Below the pieces are notes generated by a model. The model saw nothing but the letters and a program-made list of their open reading frames with translations. It did no database searches and was not told where the DNA came from. Shown here piece by piece: positions 14,139-35,046 of a stretch of 64,000 nucleotides of DNA. The stretch's first letter is position 1, and the number at the start of each line of letters is the position of its first letter. The DNA is from Flaccisagitta enflata. Lineage: Eukaryota; Chaetognatha; Sagittoidea; Aphragmophora. Both the position numbers and the translations under genes were made by a program. The DNA lies in contig OZ231127.1 of the NCBI GenBank assembly GCA_965153355.1, positions 13,206,001 to 13,270,000 on the forward strand, given 5' to 3'.

Positions 14139-17100
14139 TAAGAATGAATAAAACTGAATGATTATACCAAATAAGTCATTGAAATATGTCACAGTTATTA
14201 TTTCATTGCAAAATTTGCATTAAATCATGAAATAGAACTAAGTATTGGTAAAGTTGATACAAAAAAATGTATTGCAAATTACAGAAAATTTCATATTTGG
14301 TCACTAACAGGGGGCCCGTTTAAATTCTACGATTGCATAGAAAATGAAAAAATAAGAAAATAAAAAACATAGTTCTCTTCCAAAAACAATTACGGAGAGA
14401 ACTATGTTTTTAAAAATGCAAAATTTCCCTGCATTTGAAAGTCTTAGAATTTACATGGCAAGAAAAGATAAAAAAATGTAAGCAAGATTTCATTAAAACC
14501 CTCATTTTCTTGTCTTTTTTTTTTGTGAATTGCATAGTTTAAATTACTTTTGAGATCAGAATATGATAAAACTGTATACATCAAGTGTCTCGAAAGACAA
14601 TTTGTCTTTTAAAGTATTCCTACACCATTATTGTGCTGATAATGATTCAAAAAGTATGGTGAAACACTTAATTTTCCTTTGAAAATTCGCCGTCATAATC
14701 TAAGAGAGAGATTGTCAGATAGATGGATAAAGAAATAGAATCAGTTGGAAGATAGATGATAGATATATATAGAACCAGATGGCGGCAGAGAGACATGAAG
14801 ATTTTTAGATAGGTGGACCATTCCATCATTTTACGATAGGAAAACAGAAACAACTTAGTTTTGGACAACAGCAGTAGAAAAAAGAGATGCATTAATTAGG
14901 GAAGTATGACATATATTTTTTTCCTCATCAAACTCCCCATTATGGGTATCAATCGATGCAGAATTGTAAGGGCTTTCATTTGATACCCCACAACACCTGT
15001 TATATTTCATTTTGCAAGTTATTTCACATCAATGAGTGATAGCCATAGTTTAGATAAATCTGTCACTTGCTTTATCCTCGATGTTATTCATGTTTTTTGC
15101 ATAGAACGGGGCTTTTTTGCCTTAAACTATGAAAAGAATCATTTTCATACTCACAAAGGCTGTATTTTGTTATTTTATTCTCGAATAATTTTAAAATCAA
15201 CCACAGGGCAATGAAAATGATGCATGCCAAATAATAGTGATTCTTAGGTATTTGCATAATCAAATTTTATCATTTTTGCATTAAGGCAAATTTAAAGGAA
15301 AAGTATGTATGATGAAATGTAATTATGACTGACACATTGTGTAGCAAAGGGGGTGTAGTGAGTGTCATTGCCCTTTAGCTGGGTATCTTGACATAATTCA
15401 GTGTTTTGTTTTGAACATGTGTTCATAAGTTGATATTTGCTAGTTGTGTGGCCTAGTGGAATATAAATAACATGTTTCCTCATCATAATCCCACTATCCA
15501 TTTTGAATAGAGGATGAAATTCAGCTTTAGAGGGGGCTTGGGGGGTGCCTAAACTGCCTATACTTTTAGCACCTCCCTCCCTCCTATTTTTTGCAGGTGT
15601 GTAGTGTAAATGACTGTTAGTTGTCCTGCACTATGTTCCCAGAGGGCGTCACCTCAAGACAAAAAAAATTAAGCTAGTACTTTTGACCTAAATCAACGGC
15701 TGAAACTGGTACAGTTGCCTACCCTGAGCAAGAAGACATATGGTTTTACCTGCGTGCTAGCAAATCCAAAGCCTCTTTTTGCCCCTTGAAGTTAACTACT
15801 TCTCTCAAATCAAAATGCGGCAAAAATTGTTTTTTTCCATTTCATATGATACTATTCTAGACATGAAAAATGGTACTTATGATATGAGGGGGATGCCAAA
15901 TCTTTAGCAAAGGTTCAGGATTGATTGAATATGCCATGTGTAAAATTTGGTAAGCCTGCTCCTAAATTTGTAGGACTTATTAAAAAAAACTCCCAAAATT
16001 CCAATCTCAGATGAAAAAAATTTTGTCTATTCAGAGCCTCCAAAATGTTGAACCTACTGAGTTCAAGCGTGAAAAAATGTCCCTAGATGAATCTTGACGC
16101 AGGCAAAACCCTATATAGATGTGATCTACACATAATCAAGAACATTTTTCTACCATAGCTGTCATCTCTAGGCACCGGCTTATATTTTTGTCCTGTTATG
16201 GTACACTTTCCGATCAACGTGTCCTGGTGGCATTTGATTTGATTTGAAGGAATGTTTTTTTCAGTTGCTATGCAATGTTAGGTCAATTGATTTGTTTGTT
16301 GGTTAGTTGGTTTGCTGTTTATTTGGTCGCTCCATCAAGAGGCTGCTATAGCTTTTGGGCCCTCTTCACCTCTCGTCATATATGTGTACTAGGGTGATTA
16401 AAAATATGTCTGAGACAATCTCGAGGATTCCTAAAATAACCCTTGGACAACACTAGGACAAGTATAGGGCAACTAGAGGTCAACCCTAGGACATTATAGG
16501 TTAAGATTGAGATTTCAGTGTGATAGGTATCGGACAACCTGCACACAATTGTAATACAAACCTATACAAATCTATAACAATTCTTGGACACCGAAATACA
16601 AATCTATTATTTAAATGGGCTAACTTTATGGAACTACAGCGTTATTCAGGATCAATTGAAAATTTTTCTGAAGATAGATTTGCAATCACCATTGTCTTAT
16701 TGTTCAATCCCCAAGAGTACAGCCGAGTACAGGCTTTTTTGCTCGCGTAATTAAAGTTTCTATCACAGTATTCTTAATCCTAAATTAATGAAGATTTTTG
16801 ATGCAACAAAAAAAGGTCAATCTTGTTATTTTGGGTCTTATGATGCTGAACCAACTTAGTATGATCACTATTTAAGCATTTATAACAATAAAATTCAAAA
16901 ATATAAGCACATTAAAAATTTCAGTCAACTTTTTTCCATGATGCTTCATCCCTGAAACAGCTGAGCAAACGATCCTACATTAATGTAATGTGTGATCCAA
17001 GGCTAGGCTCATCCATAACTCTTTCAAGTTTTCCCCCCAACTTCGGTGGCAACGTGACAAGACTTGTCCTTTTCATGTTTGTCGATGTTTTGTCATCTCA

Positions 17101-17140
17101 TCCATTTTTTTTTTTGATGGAACGGTACTAAATCTATTTT
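14139..17140. other. AT-rich unique DNA, no gene seen
   Basis: No phased exons found on either strand. It contains a perfect 15-bp-stem inverted repeat at 14364-14410 (AAAACATAGTTCTCT and its complement, 17-nt spacer) and scattered short A/T runs. Confidence 0.5.
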
Positions 17141-17144
17141 ATAG

Positions 17145-17241
17145 GCAAAGAAGCAAACTCGAGGTTGAGCGTGAGCGAGTTTCTAAATTCAACGAGATTT
17201 ACATCACCGAGCAGATTGTTTCCGTCCGTCGGTTTAACTAG
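17145..17241 (+). CDS. Orphan candidate terminal exon
   Basis: After acceptor AATCTATTTTATAG, one frame (phase 2 entry) encodes 31 residues rich in charge (RSKLEVERERVSKF) up to a TAG at 17239-17241. An AATAAA follows at 17362. I could not find a partner exon upstream, and the complementary strand is also open here, so this may be chance. Confidence 0.22.
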
Positions 17242-17989
17242 ATGATCATATTAATTAATCTAGTCTAACCCTGCTTTACTGGATCCGAGAGTAGCGTAAG
17301 TCCACCAATAACGAAAGCCCAAAGAAAGTCCTCAAATTTCTTCTTGGTTAATATAAAAACAAATAAACTTTTCCGGATCCAACGGTACCGGAAACTCGGT
17401 GGGTGGATGCAATACAGCCATGGTGGAATTGATCTGAATTCATTAATACCCAGTACAAATCGTTCACGTTGTCATGCGATGGCAATTTCACAAATTGACC
17501 AATAGTTGAGTCACCTTCATTTGATGAAATTCAAGTTTTCCCACACGCGACCTTATATATTTAGAGCTGTAAACCAAAAGTCGATCGGTCGCTAGAATTT
17601 GGGAAATTTCAATTCCCATGTGTTGTTTTTGACGCGACGTACAGTAGAGGGCGTATTGCCCCGCGGCTACATAGGCGCAGGTTGATCTGATCCACCTCGT
17701 AGAAGCGCCCTCATTCGCATCGGTCGGTCGGACGGTAGAACGGTAAATTTTCTTGAAAACTGTTTCAAAAGAAACTGTTTCAATGTTAAATTATCGGACA
17801 TCATCAAAAGCCCCGAGAAAATTTTGCATCTTCTATCATTGTTTATTTTTCAAAATCTTCCATCATTTGTGACGACGCTCGATGAAACACAACAAATTGC
17901 GAAACTTATTTATTACAAACAATAATAACTATATGGATATAACTTAGAGGACCAGACTAGAGTTGGCCGCGACTGAAAAGTCTGAAAAC

Positions 17990-18460
17990 AGAATGAACAG
18001 ACAACGAAACGCGACAACGACAAGGCCAACAACGACAAAGACAACGACAGGTACAACGAAAACGAAAACGACGCTACCATCGACGCCGAAACAGGCAAAG
18101 AAAAAAAACGGAGACGGAAATTACGAATATCACGCGCGCGCGCGGGAGCTCGCTCGCCCTCGCAAAGCACGGCAACCGCGATTCGCTGATCTTACTCAGA
18201 GAAAGAAAGAGAATAGAAGGTAAGTGACGAAAATGAAATGACGGGCATGACATATCGGAATCGTAGGTAAGGCGACAACCGAATGACGTAAGTGACATTG
18301 ACAAAACCTACGACGACGACGACGACGACATCACGATGATGGTGACGACGACGACTTTTACGACCGTGACAAAGACTTTGACGACGATGATGGCGACAAT
18401 AAACGACGATGACGACGACGATAACGATGACGACGATAACGATGACGACGATGACGCCGG
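17990..18460. repeat. CpG-rich ACGACG low-complexity region
   Basis: Imperfect ACGAC/GACGAT units dominate 18000-18080 and 18305-18460. A CG-rich block at 18125-18180 is followed by a consensus donor AGAAG|GTAAGT at 18219-18226. A non-coding first exon or promoter here is possible, but I could not link it to a gene. Confidence 0.45.
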
Positions 18461-18606
18461 GCCCATGTGTCCATCATTCCCTATCGAGGTGCCGAATTTC
18501 TATTCTTAAACGCCTGCACGCGATTCTATTACCCTCTCGGGCCGTCTGTCTGTCGGTCCGTCCATTAACAGTCAGAAATACCTCCCCTGCCCATAAAAAC
18601 GCGATA

Positions 18607-18705
18607 CCGTTATCATCATCATCATCGTCATCATCATCATCATCATCATCATCATCGTCATCATCGTCATCATCGTCATCATCATCATCATCATCATTAT
18701 CAACA
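18607..18705. repeat. (ATC)n microsatellite
   Basis: Trinucleotide run with occasional GTC variants, giving Ser or Asp homopolymer frames. Confidence 0.95.
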
Positions 18706-19469
18706 GGCCTGACAGAAAACAGCCCGGGAAAGGACATCCATCAGGAAACATAAAGTCCTAATTTGCATATTGAAGTTACGAAAGAAGAGATCTTGTTTCA
18801 GTGATAAATAGATATAAAACCCATCAGTTACTGGACAAGACTACGTTGTTATCATCATAATCTTTTTCAGTCGATTTGATTGAGTTTTAACCTCAGTTTT
18901 AAACTTTTTTTACCGACTCTTTTCTGTTTTGGGCTCATTGAGTTTATGTTGGAACAGTATTATTTGTCCAAACCCAGCTTTAACTAGCCATCATTAGTCT
19001 TGACAAGGTCGTCCTCTTTCAAATCACTCAACTTTTAGACGATCCGAGGAATCAGGTTGTCACAATGTCTTGCATCTGTTGGCGCATTGAACGCTATCCT
19101 AACTTGGCTCGAGTAAAAAAGGGGTACAGCTTAACACAACATAGACGAATGTGTGGATTGTCATTCTCGTGACAGCAACTTGTCTTTTGCCTGATCTCAT
19201 AGGCTTTAGCACCGTTATCTATCAATGCAATTTTTTTTCGGTCTCTTTTACGGTAAATTGAGGGAGCAAATGAAATCAAAGCATGTGACACTGTGACAGC
19301 TCACAGCTTGCAAAACATGAGAGCCTGGCAGAAAAATAGAGAGCTACTCACCAGTCCTAAGACTAAGTAGTCCTTTGCTCCTTACCTCTTTTCAAATCTC
19401 TTCTGAAGCGGCATCCTCTGTCACAATTGGGCTCTAACATCAGGCCTGAATTCATAATCATAACCATCA

Positions 19470-19560
19470 GCATCATAGATTATTCATTATCATCATCATC
19501 CTCATCATCATCATTATCACCGTCATCATCCTCATCCTCCTCAATATCATCATCATTGTA
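19470..19560. repeat. (ATC)n microsatellite
   Basis: Imperfect ATC/CTC units. Confidence 0.85.
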
Positions 19561-19850
19561 TTTGCGTGAGGTGAACGCCACTCAGTGGCCGAGTGGCGTA
19601 GTGCGCCACGCACTGGCGTAGTGCGTCATTAACCTTTTGTGCCCCTTTTTTCGCTCACGAGGCCACGGGAGTAAAATCGGACTGGACAAGAAATAAATGG
19701 AACATGGAAAGGCAAAAGAAAAAAGAAACAAGAAGAAAAAGCTACTCTTACTGAGAAGGTCGAACGCACGCAAAAAGGGGAAAAGGGAAAGAACTGAAAC
19801 TGAGTCTATAAGCTTGAAATAGAAATGAAAGGAAGGAATCATGAGGAAAA

Positions 19851-20066
19851 CAAGTGACGCGGGGTCACAACATCGTTGCGGACGATACCCCATACGCGCC
19901 CCAACCTCATCCACACCCCAACCCCTACCCTCCCCACACACCAACATACACAAAAAGTATCCAAAACGCTCGTTTTTCCATTTTTTGACTCGATCACCAT
20001 GATCGACGGACAGACAGACGGACAGACAGACAAAGCCTCTTATAGAGTCACGTGTTAGAGACTAAA
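19851..20066 (+). mobile_element. Hairpin-ended family B element
   Basis: Head AAGTGACGCGGGGTCAC, itself a 5-bp-stem hairpin, then CAACATCGTTGCGGACG, a CACACC-rich stretch, CAAAAAGTATCC, GACGGACAGACAGACGGACA and CCTCTTATAGAGTCACGTG. The terminal stem is weak (AGTC...GACT). Ends in TAAAAACC. Confidence 0.75.
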
Positions 20067-20449
20067 AACCAAACGAGGCCTTTATCACACCCAGTCATAG
20101 TCGCGTGTACACAATATTTGTTCTTTGGAATTTAAAGGGCAACAATTTCACTATTATTAGTTTTGTCAATCTGTCAAAATGTAGCTTCTTAAAATTCCAT
20201 CCGTCTGCCCATCTCCGTAAGAATGATGGAATACATTCATGATGATATACATGATGGAATACAGTACTTTCCCGTCTTTGTAGTTTGCTCTAAATTCTTA
20301 CAGTGAATTTCTGCGTTTCTATTGGGGGTGGACACGGAGAGGGCGTCAAAAAATAACAGACTTGAATTTTCCCAGTATTGAATTACATCCGATGGGGCAT
20401 CCTCTTAATCACGAAATTCGTGCTTAAGTTAAATTTTTTTACACTGAAG

Positions 20450-21050
20450 CACACCCTAGTGCTTCAGTGGAATGAAAAATAACTAGGGGTTTTTGCAATT
20501 CGAGCTTCAGTGGAAATGGAAGTAACTGATTTTGACATAGAAAAAAAGATAGTCAACGTAACTATTATTAATGCTTGTCTAAAGGAATCAATAAATCCCC
20601 CCCTTTCCATCTCTTTCAATTTCTCCCTTTTTTCCTTTTGATATCAAAAAGAAAATATCTTTTTACCTTTTCACAGTTTTCATCATTTTGAAGAAAAAAC
20701 AATGGCATGTAAGAGAACTTAATTTCCCTAAAAAAAAGAATGAGAAGAATAAACATTGGAAAAGATTCTATGATAAAACAAAAAGAATAATTGAAATTAA
20801 AAAGATATAAAGAAATTCATAGATGAAAATTTAGAAAAAGAAAAGAAAAGAACAATTCTGAATCAAAAGAAATAAAAAAAGTTCCTTCTTCTACTAAAAT
20901 GTTGCAACCAATCAAAAAAAACCTTAGGGACTTCTTATTTCATTGCAGTAAAAAAAGGTCAATTGCAGTATGAAAAGAGGTCAAGAGTCAATCCACTGAA
21001 GCACGAATTCCAATTCCACTGAAGCACGAGGTCGTGCTTCAGTGGAATGG
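20450..21050. mobile_element. Inverted-repeat element with CACTGAAGCAC ends
   Basis: CACTGAAGCAC-ACCCTA-GTGCTTCAGTG at 20450-20477 is a hairpin. A second one, CACTGAAGCACGA / TCGTGCTTCAGTG, lies near 21020-21047. A and T runs lie between. The exact borders are unclear. Confidence 0.5.
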
Positions 21051-21103
21051 CCTGACTGGCCTAATTTCCAGCCCAGAGTTCGAATGAATACATCTGATAA
21101 AAT

Positions 21104-21384
<281 letters not shown>

Positions 21385-21524
21385 TCCCACTCAAAGCCTC
21401 TTACAAATCTGAAAGAATCTGTTATATTCAGCAAAAGTACTAGTTATGAATCAGTAATTAAAGGCTACAAAATTCGTTTCTAATCAAGGGGGGGGGACAA
21501 TATGACGCGCTCCCAAACTTATCT

Positions 21525-21575
21525 CGATTGTGACGGACGGACCGACGTAAAGAAAAAGCTTCTTATAGAGGTACG
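21525..21575 (+). mobile_element. Hairpin-ended family tail fragment
   Basis: GTGACGGACGGACCGACG and CTTCTTATAGAGGTACGATC match the core and the pre-hairpin motif of the family. The terminal stem is not intact. Confidence 0.45.
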
Positions 21576-21691
21576 ATCCGTCCAGACGACTCTTGGGAAC
21601 TGCAGTTTGCTTTCGTGATGTGCAGACCATTATGATCAAGATAACCTCGCTTTTTGCGTAAGTTAAGAAATTTAACAACTAACATTATACA

Positions 21692-21945
21692 ATTTTTAGT
21701 TGCGGACACGCAACTTTCTAAGAAATTTTGTCCATCGGTCCGTTGGTCCATCGGTCCGTCCGTCACGTTTGAGTTGTCACACTCGAGTTGAAAACGCGAA
21801 AAATACGTACATATGAAGCTGCAGTAGGTATTGTCTGTCTGTGTGTTGGAGGGTGGTGGGGGTTGTGGTTGGAGTGAAGCTGGTGGTTGGATGCCCCTGC
21901 CCACCCGTCCGCAACGATACCATGACCCCGCGTCACTTGTTACAT
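21692..21945 (-). mobile_element. Hairpin-ended family B element
   Basis: TTTTT then the perfect hairpin AGTTGCG-GACA-CGCAACT (21698-21715), a CGGTCCGTTGGTCCATCGGT core, a TG-rich interior, GCCCACCCGTCCGCAACGAT and GACCCCGCGTCACTTG, the inverted head. Confidence 0.8.
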
Positions 21946-22308
21946 CAACTGTAGCTTAACGAACCTCTAGCCTCTTCGATGTTATACAAACCTAATAAAC
22001 AAGGTCCGAAGTCGAGAGCGCTAAGAAAGAAAGAAAGAAAGGCAACTCGGTCATTGAATGAAAGATGATCTCACACTCACAGTGAAACCTTTCAAAGCAA
22101 CAGCGCCCCCTGACTAACGACCCTTGAATCTGGAAATTTTACCTCCAAACCTGTAGAAAAAAGTATTAGGTACATAATTTTTTCAGCGGGTAAACTCAAT
22201 TGCTATCTGTCGGTCTGAAGCACCTTCAACAAAATGTATGACAGTAGGTGTCACTTTTCTGCTAGACTAAAGTTGGCTGATGATTGCGTTTCCAGCCACT
22301 CTTTTCCT

Positions 22309-22640
22309 TTTATAAGGACATGTTATTTTTTTCTGAGGGTCCGTGTTCCTGTTTTTAGGGTGATTTGAGGCTCAAATTGTTCTTGGGATGTTATAATTGT
22401 TCAAGTTTCTAGCTTATATAGGAATGTTCTTTTATCTGGTTATCTAACTCTGATAGCTGATTGTAGGGATATGAGAACCAAAATAGTATTCAAATAAAAA
22501 TCAAATCTAAGTTTCAACTACTACAATCATGCTATCTACAGTAACTCTTTCATTAACCAAGATCTAATAAAGTTTGAGGCTGACGATATTCTTACAATTG
22601 TTCTTATTTTTTTCTAAATCTGAGCCTCCATGTTCTTATA
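22309..22640. mobile_element. MITE with TATAAGGACATG ends
   Basis: TTTATAAGGACATG...TCTGAGGGTCC on the left is mirrored by GAGCCTCCATGTTCTTATAAA on the right. Related sequence occurs at 33138-33548. Confidence 0.5.
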
Positions 22641-22972
22641 AACAAGGTTCTTAGTAAAAAAAAATGAAGTTACTGATCAATAATTAAATCAGTAATTTCT
22701 CCAAATTAAACTCTCGCAATTGTTTAATTCTGTTTAACACCTTATGAAAGTTGACCAAACAATGATATAGCAGTGTATTTCCATTGGTAGCACTTAGATA
22801 ATATTTGTTCTTTTTTGTATTTCTTTCACCACTTCCTCGTTTTTGTCATTTTTGCCAGAGACATTTACTTGAATATTTTTTCTTGATCACGTGAAACAAA
22901 TGCGCGATATGAAGGTTAAAATGTACATGGATTCTTGCTTTGATCAGAACCAAGCATGCAATCAATACACAG

Positions 22973-23108
22973 TGGAGCACTGCTAGAGCGCACCCGCTAG
23001 TAAGGCATGCCCACCTATGAAGCACCTATGAACATTCAATCTCCTGAAAGATTTTATAGTTATTTCTATGTTGGCAATGCAATAAGGCAGCTTCACTATA
23101 GGTAAATG
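22973..23108. mobile_element. Fragment related to the 12025 MITE
   Basis: GCTAGAGCGCACCCGCTAGT and AAGGCAGCTTCACTATAGG resemble the end sequences of the TA-flanked MITE at 12025-12944. A further end fragment (TTTAGTGAAGCTCAACTGTA) is at about 24643-24662. Confidence 0.45.
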
Positions 23109-23667
23109 TCACGGTTCCACAGCATGCTGGTGGGCCCGACTTTCTACCAATCTACGTTAGCCCAAGCTTCAGATACATCATTAAATTTGAATTAAACGGT
23201 TCAAAGACATTCATAACTACCTAGTGCACAATTCCAAACCATTTTTTGTGACCCTCCCTACCCCTAAGGGGTCTAAAGATTTGATCAAAGGACTCTTTTT
23301 GGCTTGTCTCCATTCTGTCTCCAGTGAAGAATAGCAAGCAAATCAAATCAAAAAATGTCTTATCATATGAAATTATGAGTTTTCATTGACATTTAGCAAT
23401 CCCACAATATACACAAAAAATTTCAACTCATTACTCAAACAATAAGTTATCAAAAAATGGTGTAAATATCAAATTTTCCCTCCCTCGATTTTTTTGCTTT
23501 TTTTCCTCTCAAAGCTGAACATTATGATATTTATTTTCTTTTAACTCATTTTGATTTAACATTAAGCATTTTTTCTTTTAGCATTCGATGAAAAACAACT
23601 TGAGGGACATTTCCCTCCATTTTCATGTTATTGGGTTGATCCTATGCAGAGAAATAAAAATGTTCTT

Positions 23668-23905
23668 GGAGCGTATCAATTCGCGAACACCCCCAAATTT
23701 GTTCCTAACGCATACCTAACGCTTAAGATATGCCACTATGGCGTGGAAACGACACAATTTACACAAAATCTGATCACACCACGTGAAAGAGCGTGAAATT
23801 TTGAGTCTACACTGAAAATTTGAAGTTTTAAATCCCAGGCGTTCAGTCACAATGAAATTTTACATTTTTTTGGTCCAGAAGTGTGAACAGAATTGATACG
23901 CTCGT
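23668..23905. mobile_element. Short inverted-repeat element (MITE-like)
   Basis: GAGCGTATCAATTC at 23669 is matched by GAATTGATACGCTC ending near 23903. The 235-bp interior is non-coding. No clear target duplication. Confidence 0.55.
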
Positions 23906-24909
23906 CGGACGATTCTCGTAGTTATTTTCTTCTTAGCGGAAGTCAAGATTTCGCGAACTTTGAAGGAAAAAAGATTCAATTTGTCCAATTTACAAAAATG
24001 CCCATATCTCATGAACCCTTTGAGCTACACCCTTGATTTTTTGCGGGAAAACAGACTTTACTATGAGAGATCAGGGGAAAAAGATTGGTCTTCTGAAGAT
24101 GAGTCCAACCGGCCAAACCAGCCCAACCAACCTACCAGATGAAAAAACAAAAAAGTGGCATAACTTTTAAAAGAGTAAGCCGATTCGGCTGAAATTTTGC
24201 ATGAAAGTTGTTGAAGAGTATCTTCATTACTGTTATCAAGAAGAGCTTGGGGAAAAAAATTTTTACCGCACTGCCCAACCAACCAAAAATGGTGCTTATA
24301 GAGATTTTTTGAAAATTCATGAAATTTCGATTTTTTTCCATGAAACATCCTCGTGCTATTGCGTTTAAACATAATTTAGGTAAAAAATATTCTCATATTG
24401 ATTTTTTCGCTACAATATGCTTAATTTTGTATTTTCTTGTGTACAAAATCTGTCTAATTAAGCTTAATTTGCATGAAAAATGAGCTCAATTAACAAAATT
24501 CTTCAATGGATTCTTAAATGTTACTTCATGAGCTATACAGTGATGTATAGTTTTGTTGAATTTGAATCAGTAAAAAAATGGCTAGTTCTACCCCTGCCAA
24601 CTTGACGTTTCTTGACATTTGCCTATAAGACATAATTATTATTTAGTGAAGCTCAACTGTACATCGATTTTGATCAGACAAGGGGTAGCTGCAGTCCGCC
24701 TTCATCCATCCATCAAATATGAAATAATCGGAGACGTAATCGGCCAATTAGGCGACCCCAGATCCTAAGACGAAGATCGAAGTTCGTCGGGTTTCGTTTC
24801 AATTAGAAATTTACTCATTCTGATATCGTCTTTTTCGATCCGTGGCCGTGAAAACATTATTTTCTCCCATTGAACCTTTGTGGAAAAAAAATTCTTTGTA
24901 CCAAGCAAA

Positions 24910-32768
<7,859 letters not shown>

Positions 32769-32857
32769 TTAAAATGCTCATTTGAAAGAAAATGCACTGT
32801 TTTAGAATGACCTGAACCGCAAGCAGCTTACAACCTAGAACGACGTTGATAAATTAG

Positions 32858-32863
32858 AATAAA
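32858..32863 (+). terminator. Polyadenylation signal AATAAA
   Basis: Canonical hexamer 90 nt after the stop codon of the secreted-protein gene. Confidence 0.6.
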
Positions 32864-33137
32864 TCCAACACCCATATTGCGCTTAGTTTTTGCAAAGTAA
32901 TCCGAGGCCGAGTCACTAACAAAGCTTGGATGGCATTTAGACAGGGGTCAAACAGATAGTCAAACTGCGCCCTCGACGTTGCAGAGACTAAAGAGGATAA
33001 AAAGGAGCGCGTGGTCAAAAGTCGAAATTGGACGGTTTTGCACGCAAAGCAAGTGTAGAGTAGGAGACGCAGGGATCAATACGTACGCTATCTTTTCGAA
33101 AGTATCCTCTTCAATGCCTAATGAAACAAAGTTACCC

Positions 33138-33548
33138 TCTTTTTTTTGAGCAAGGACAAAGTTTATAAGGACATGAGGCTGAAATTTTGCCAAAAATTAA
33201 GGACATTTTAAGGACAAAGCCCAGCCTCATATTTGCAATAAAAAAATTTTTTATTTAAAATTTAATTGTTTTTACGCAACTTCTTAAAGAAAATAACTAT
33301 GTTTATAGAAAATGATAGCATTCATTTTGTTAAATGATATAATATTCTATTAAGAACAACTAAAAAACAATTATTGTCATATCTAATTTCTGTTTATTTA
33401 TACTAATCATTCGTTATTTCAATCCATGAAACAAAATCATAAAAAATCATAGAAAAATATTAAGGATAAGCTAAGGACATTTCAGCCTGAAATTTGCATA
33501 AACTTAAGGACATCCCAGCCTCAGAAAAAACTTACTGGTCCTTATGAA
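33138..33548. mobile_element. MITE with AAGGAC-rich ends
   Basis: TTTATAAGGACATGAGGCTG on the left and CAGCCTCAGAAAAAAC...GGTCCTTATGA on the right are inverted. Subterminal TTAAGGACAT units are repeated. AT-rich interior. Confidence 0.6.
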
Positions 33549-33604
33549 AAAAAAAAGATTGTATTACAATTTTGATACTAAGCATTCAGGCTAAATACAC
33601 TTTT

Positions 33605-33676
33605 TCAACGGCGTTGTGACCGACCAACCAAGCGACAGACAGACAGCCTGATATAGAGGTGCGTCGGCGCACCTGA
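33605..33676 (+). mobile_element. Hairpin-ended fragment, AGGTGCG stem
   Basis: GACCGACCAACCAAGCGACA, GACAGCCTGATATAG and perfect hairpin AGGTGCG-TCGG-CGCACCT (33657-33674). Confidence 0.6.
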
Positions 33677-33984
33677 TGATAAGGATCGGTTCTTGACGGT
33701 GACGAGCCATTCACGTACATAGCGCTTCAGATCCAACCACCACGAAAGCCCTTAGCTAGGCAAAGAAGTGCATGCAACTAAACAACAGTTCACAATCATG
33801 ATTTCTGGCTTAAACGTCGAGAAGCATGACGTGAGCTTGTATTTAAAATTTCAAGGCAATTGCATCAATCTTTTAGAAATTACAGCAGTTTTTATATATG
33901 ACGAGAAAAACAAAAAAACCAACAGTGTTTTTCTCCATTCTCTCACCAAACTTCCCCCCCCAATACAAATTTCAATTTTTGAAA

Positions 33985-34365
33985 AAAAAGTATTTTCCAG
34001 GGTATTGGATCTAGGCAAATTAAGTCATTTCCTATCGATTGCACCCCACTTTTAAAGACCATTTTTCAAAAAAATATTTTTTCAAAAATTTTTTGAGGCC
34101 CTAAGTAAAAATACTCTATAATTTTCAAAGATTTTTGAAAAAAAAGTATTTTTCAGGGTATTGGATCTAGGCGAATTTCCACTCATTTGCACCCTACTTT
34201 TGAAGACCATTTTCCAAAAAAAAAATTTTTTAATTTTTTTTCGAAGACCCAAAAAGACAAAAAATATCAAATTTTTAAAAAAAAAGTCAAATTTCAAGAT
34301 TTTGGATCTAGGCGAATTAGGTCATTTCCAATCTATTGCACCCCACTTATTTTTTAAAAAAAAAT
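33985..34365. repeat. Three tandem units of about 150 bp
   Basis: GGATCTAGGC(G/A)AATT is followed by a CATTT...TGCACCC(C/T)ACTT block, starting near 34005, 34162 and 34305. A- and T-runs lie between the units. Confidence 0.75.
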
Positions 34366-34721
34366 CTCTTTAGGGGCTTTTTTGGGGGCTCTTAGGGGCC
34401 CCTTAGAAGTTAAAAAAAATTGGCTTACTCAGAGAAAGCCGCGTAAGAAATCGAATCTCCGTCAAACAAAACCAAGAGCATCTAGATCAGTGGTGATTTA
34501 CGCCTGTCCTGACCCTAGACACTTCAGGGGGCGAGTTTTTTTCAAACGGAGATGCGATTCCAGCCTTATAATTTTTAAGTTGTAGCTCGTCCCCTACCTT
34601 AGCACCCCCAAAGCATCTTTATCACCACCCGTTCACCTAAAGTGGTTTAGCAGAGGTCGAGAGCGTGAGCTTGAATTAAGAAAGTGAGAGCAAATGGGAA
34701 TGGGAAGAGAGAGGGAAAGGA

Positions 34722-34945
34722 ACAAGTGACGCGGGGTCACAATATTGTTGTGGACGGGTGGGCAGGGGCATCCAACCCCCATCCACACTCCAACTCACCC
34801 CCAATACACAAACATACACAAAAAGTATCTAAACGCTCGTTTTCCTACCTTTCAACTTGATGACCCTGGATGGACGGACGGACCAACGGACCAACGGACG
34901 GACGGACAAAGCCTTATAGAGTTGCGTGTCCCCAATTAGAAAGAG
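34722..34945 (+). mobile_element. Hairpin-ended family B element
   Basis: Head CAAGTGACGCGGGGTCAC, TGTGGACGGGTGGGCAGGGG, a CACACTCC-rich stretch, CAAAAAGTATCTAAACGC, GGACGGACGGACCAACGG and GCCTTATAGAGTTGCGTG. The terminal stem is damaged (AGTTGCG...CAATTA). Confidence 0.75.
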
Positions 34946-35046
34946 GGAAGAAGGGAAGAAGGGAAGAGGAGAGGTTTGTCACTATTCTTTTGTTGTATGT
35001 AGTAAGTACTGCAGGCGTGCATAAAGTTGAGCATTTCCCCCCCCCC

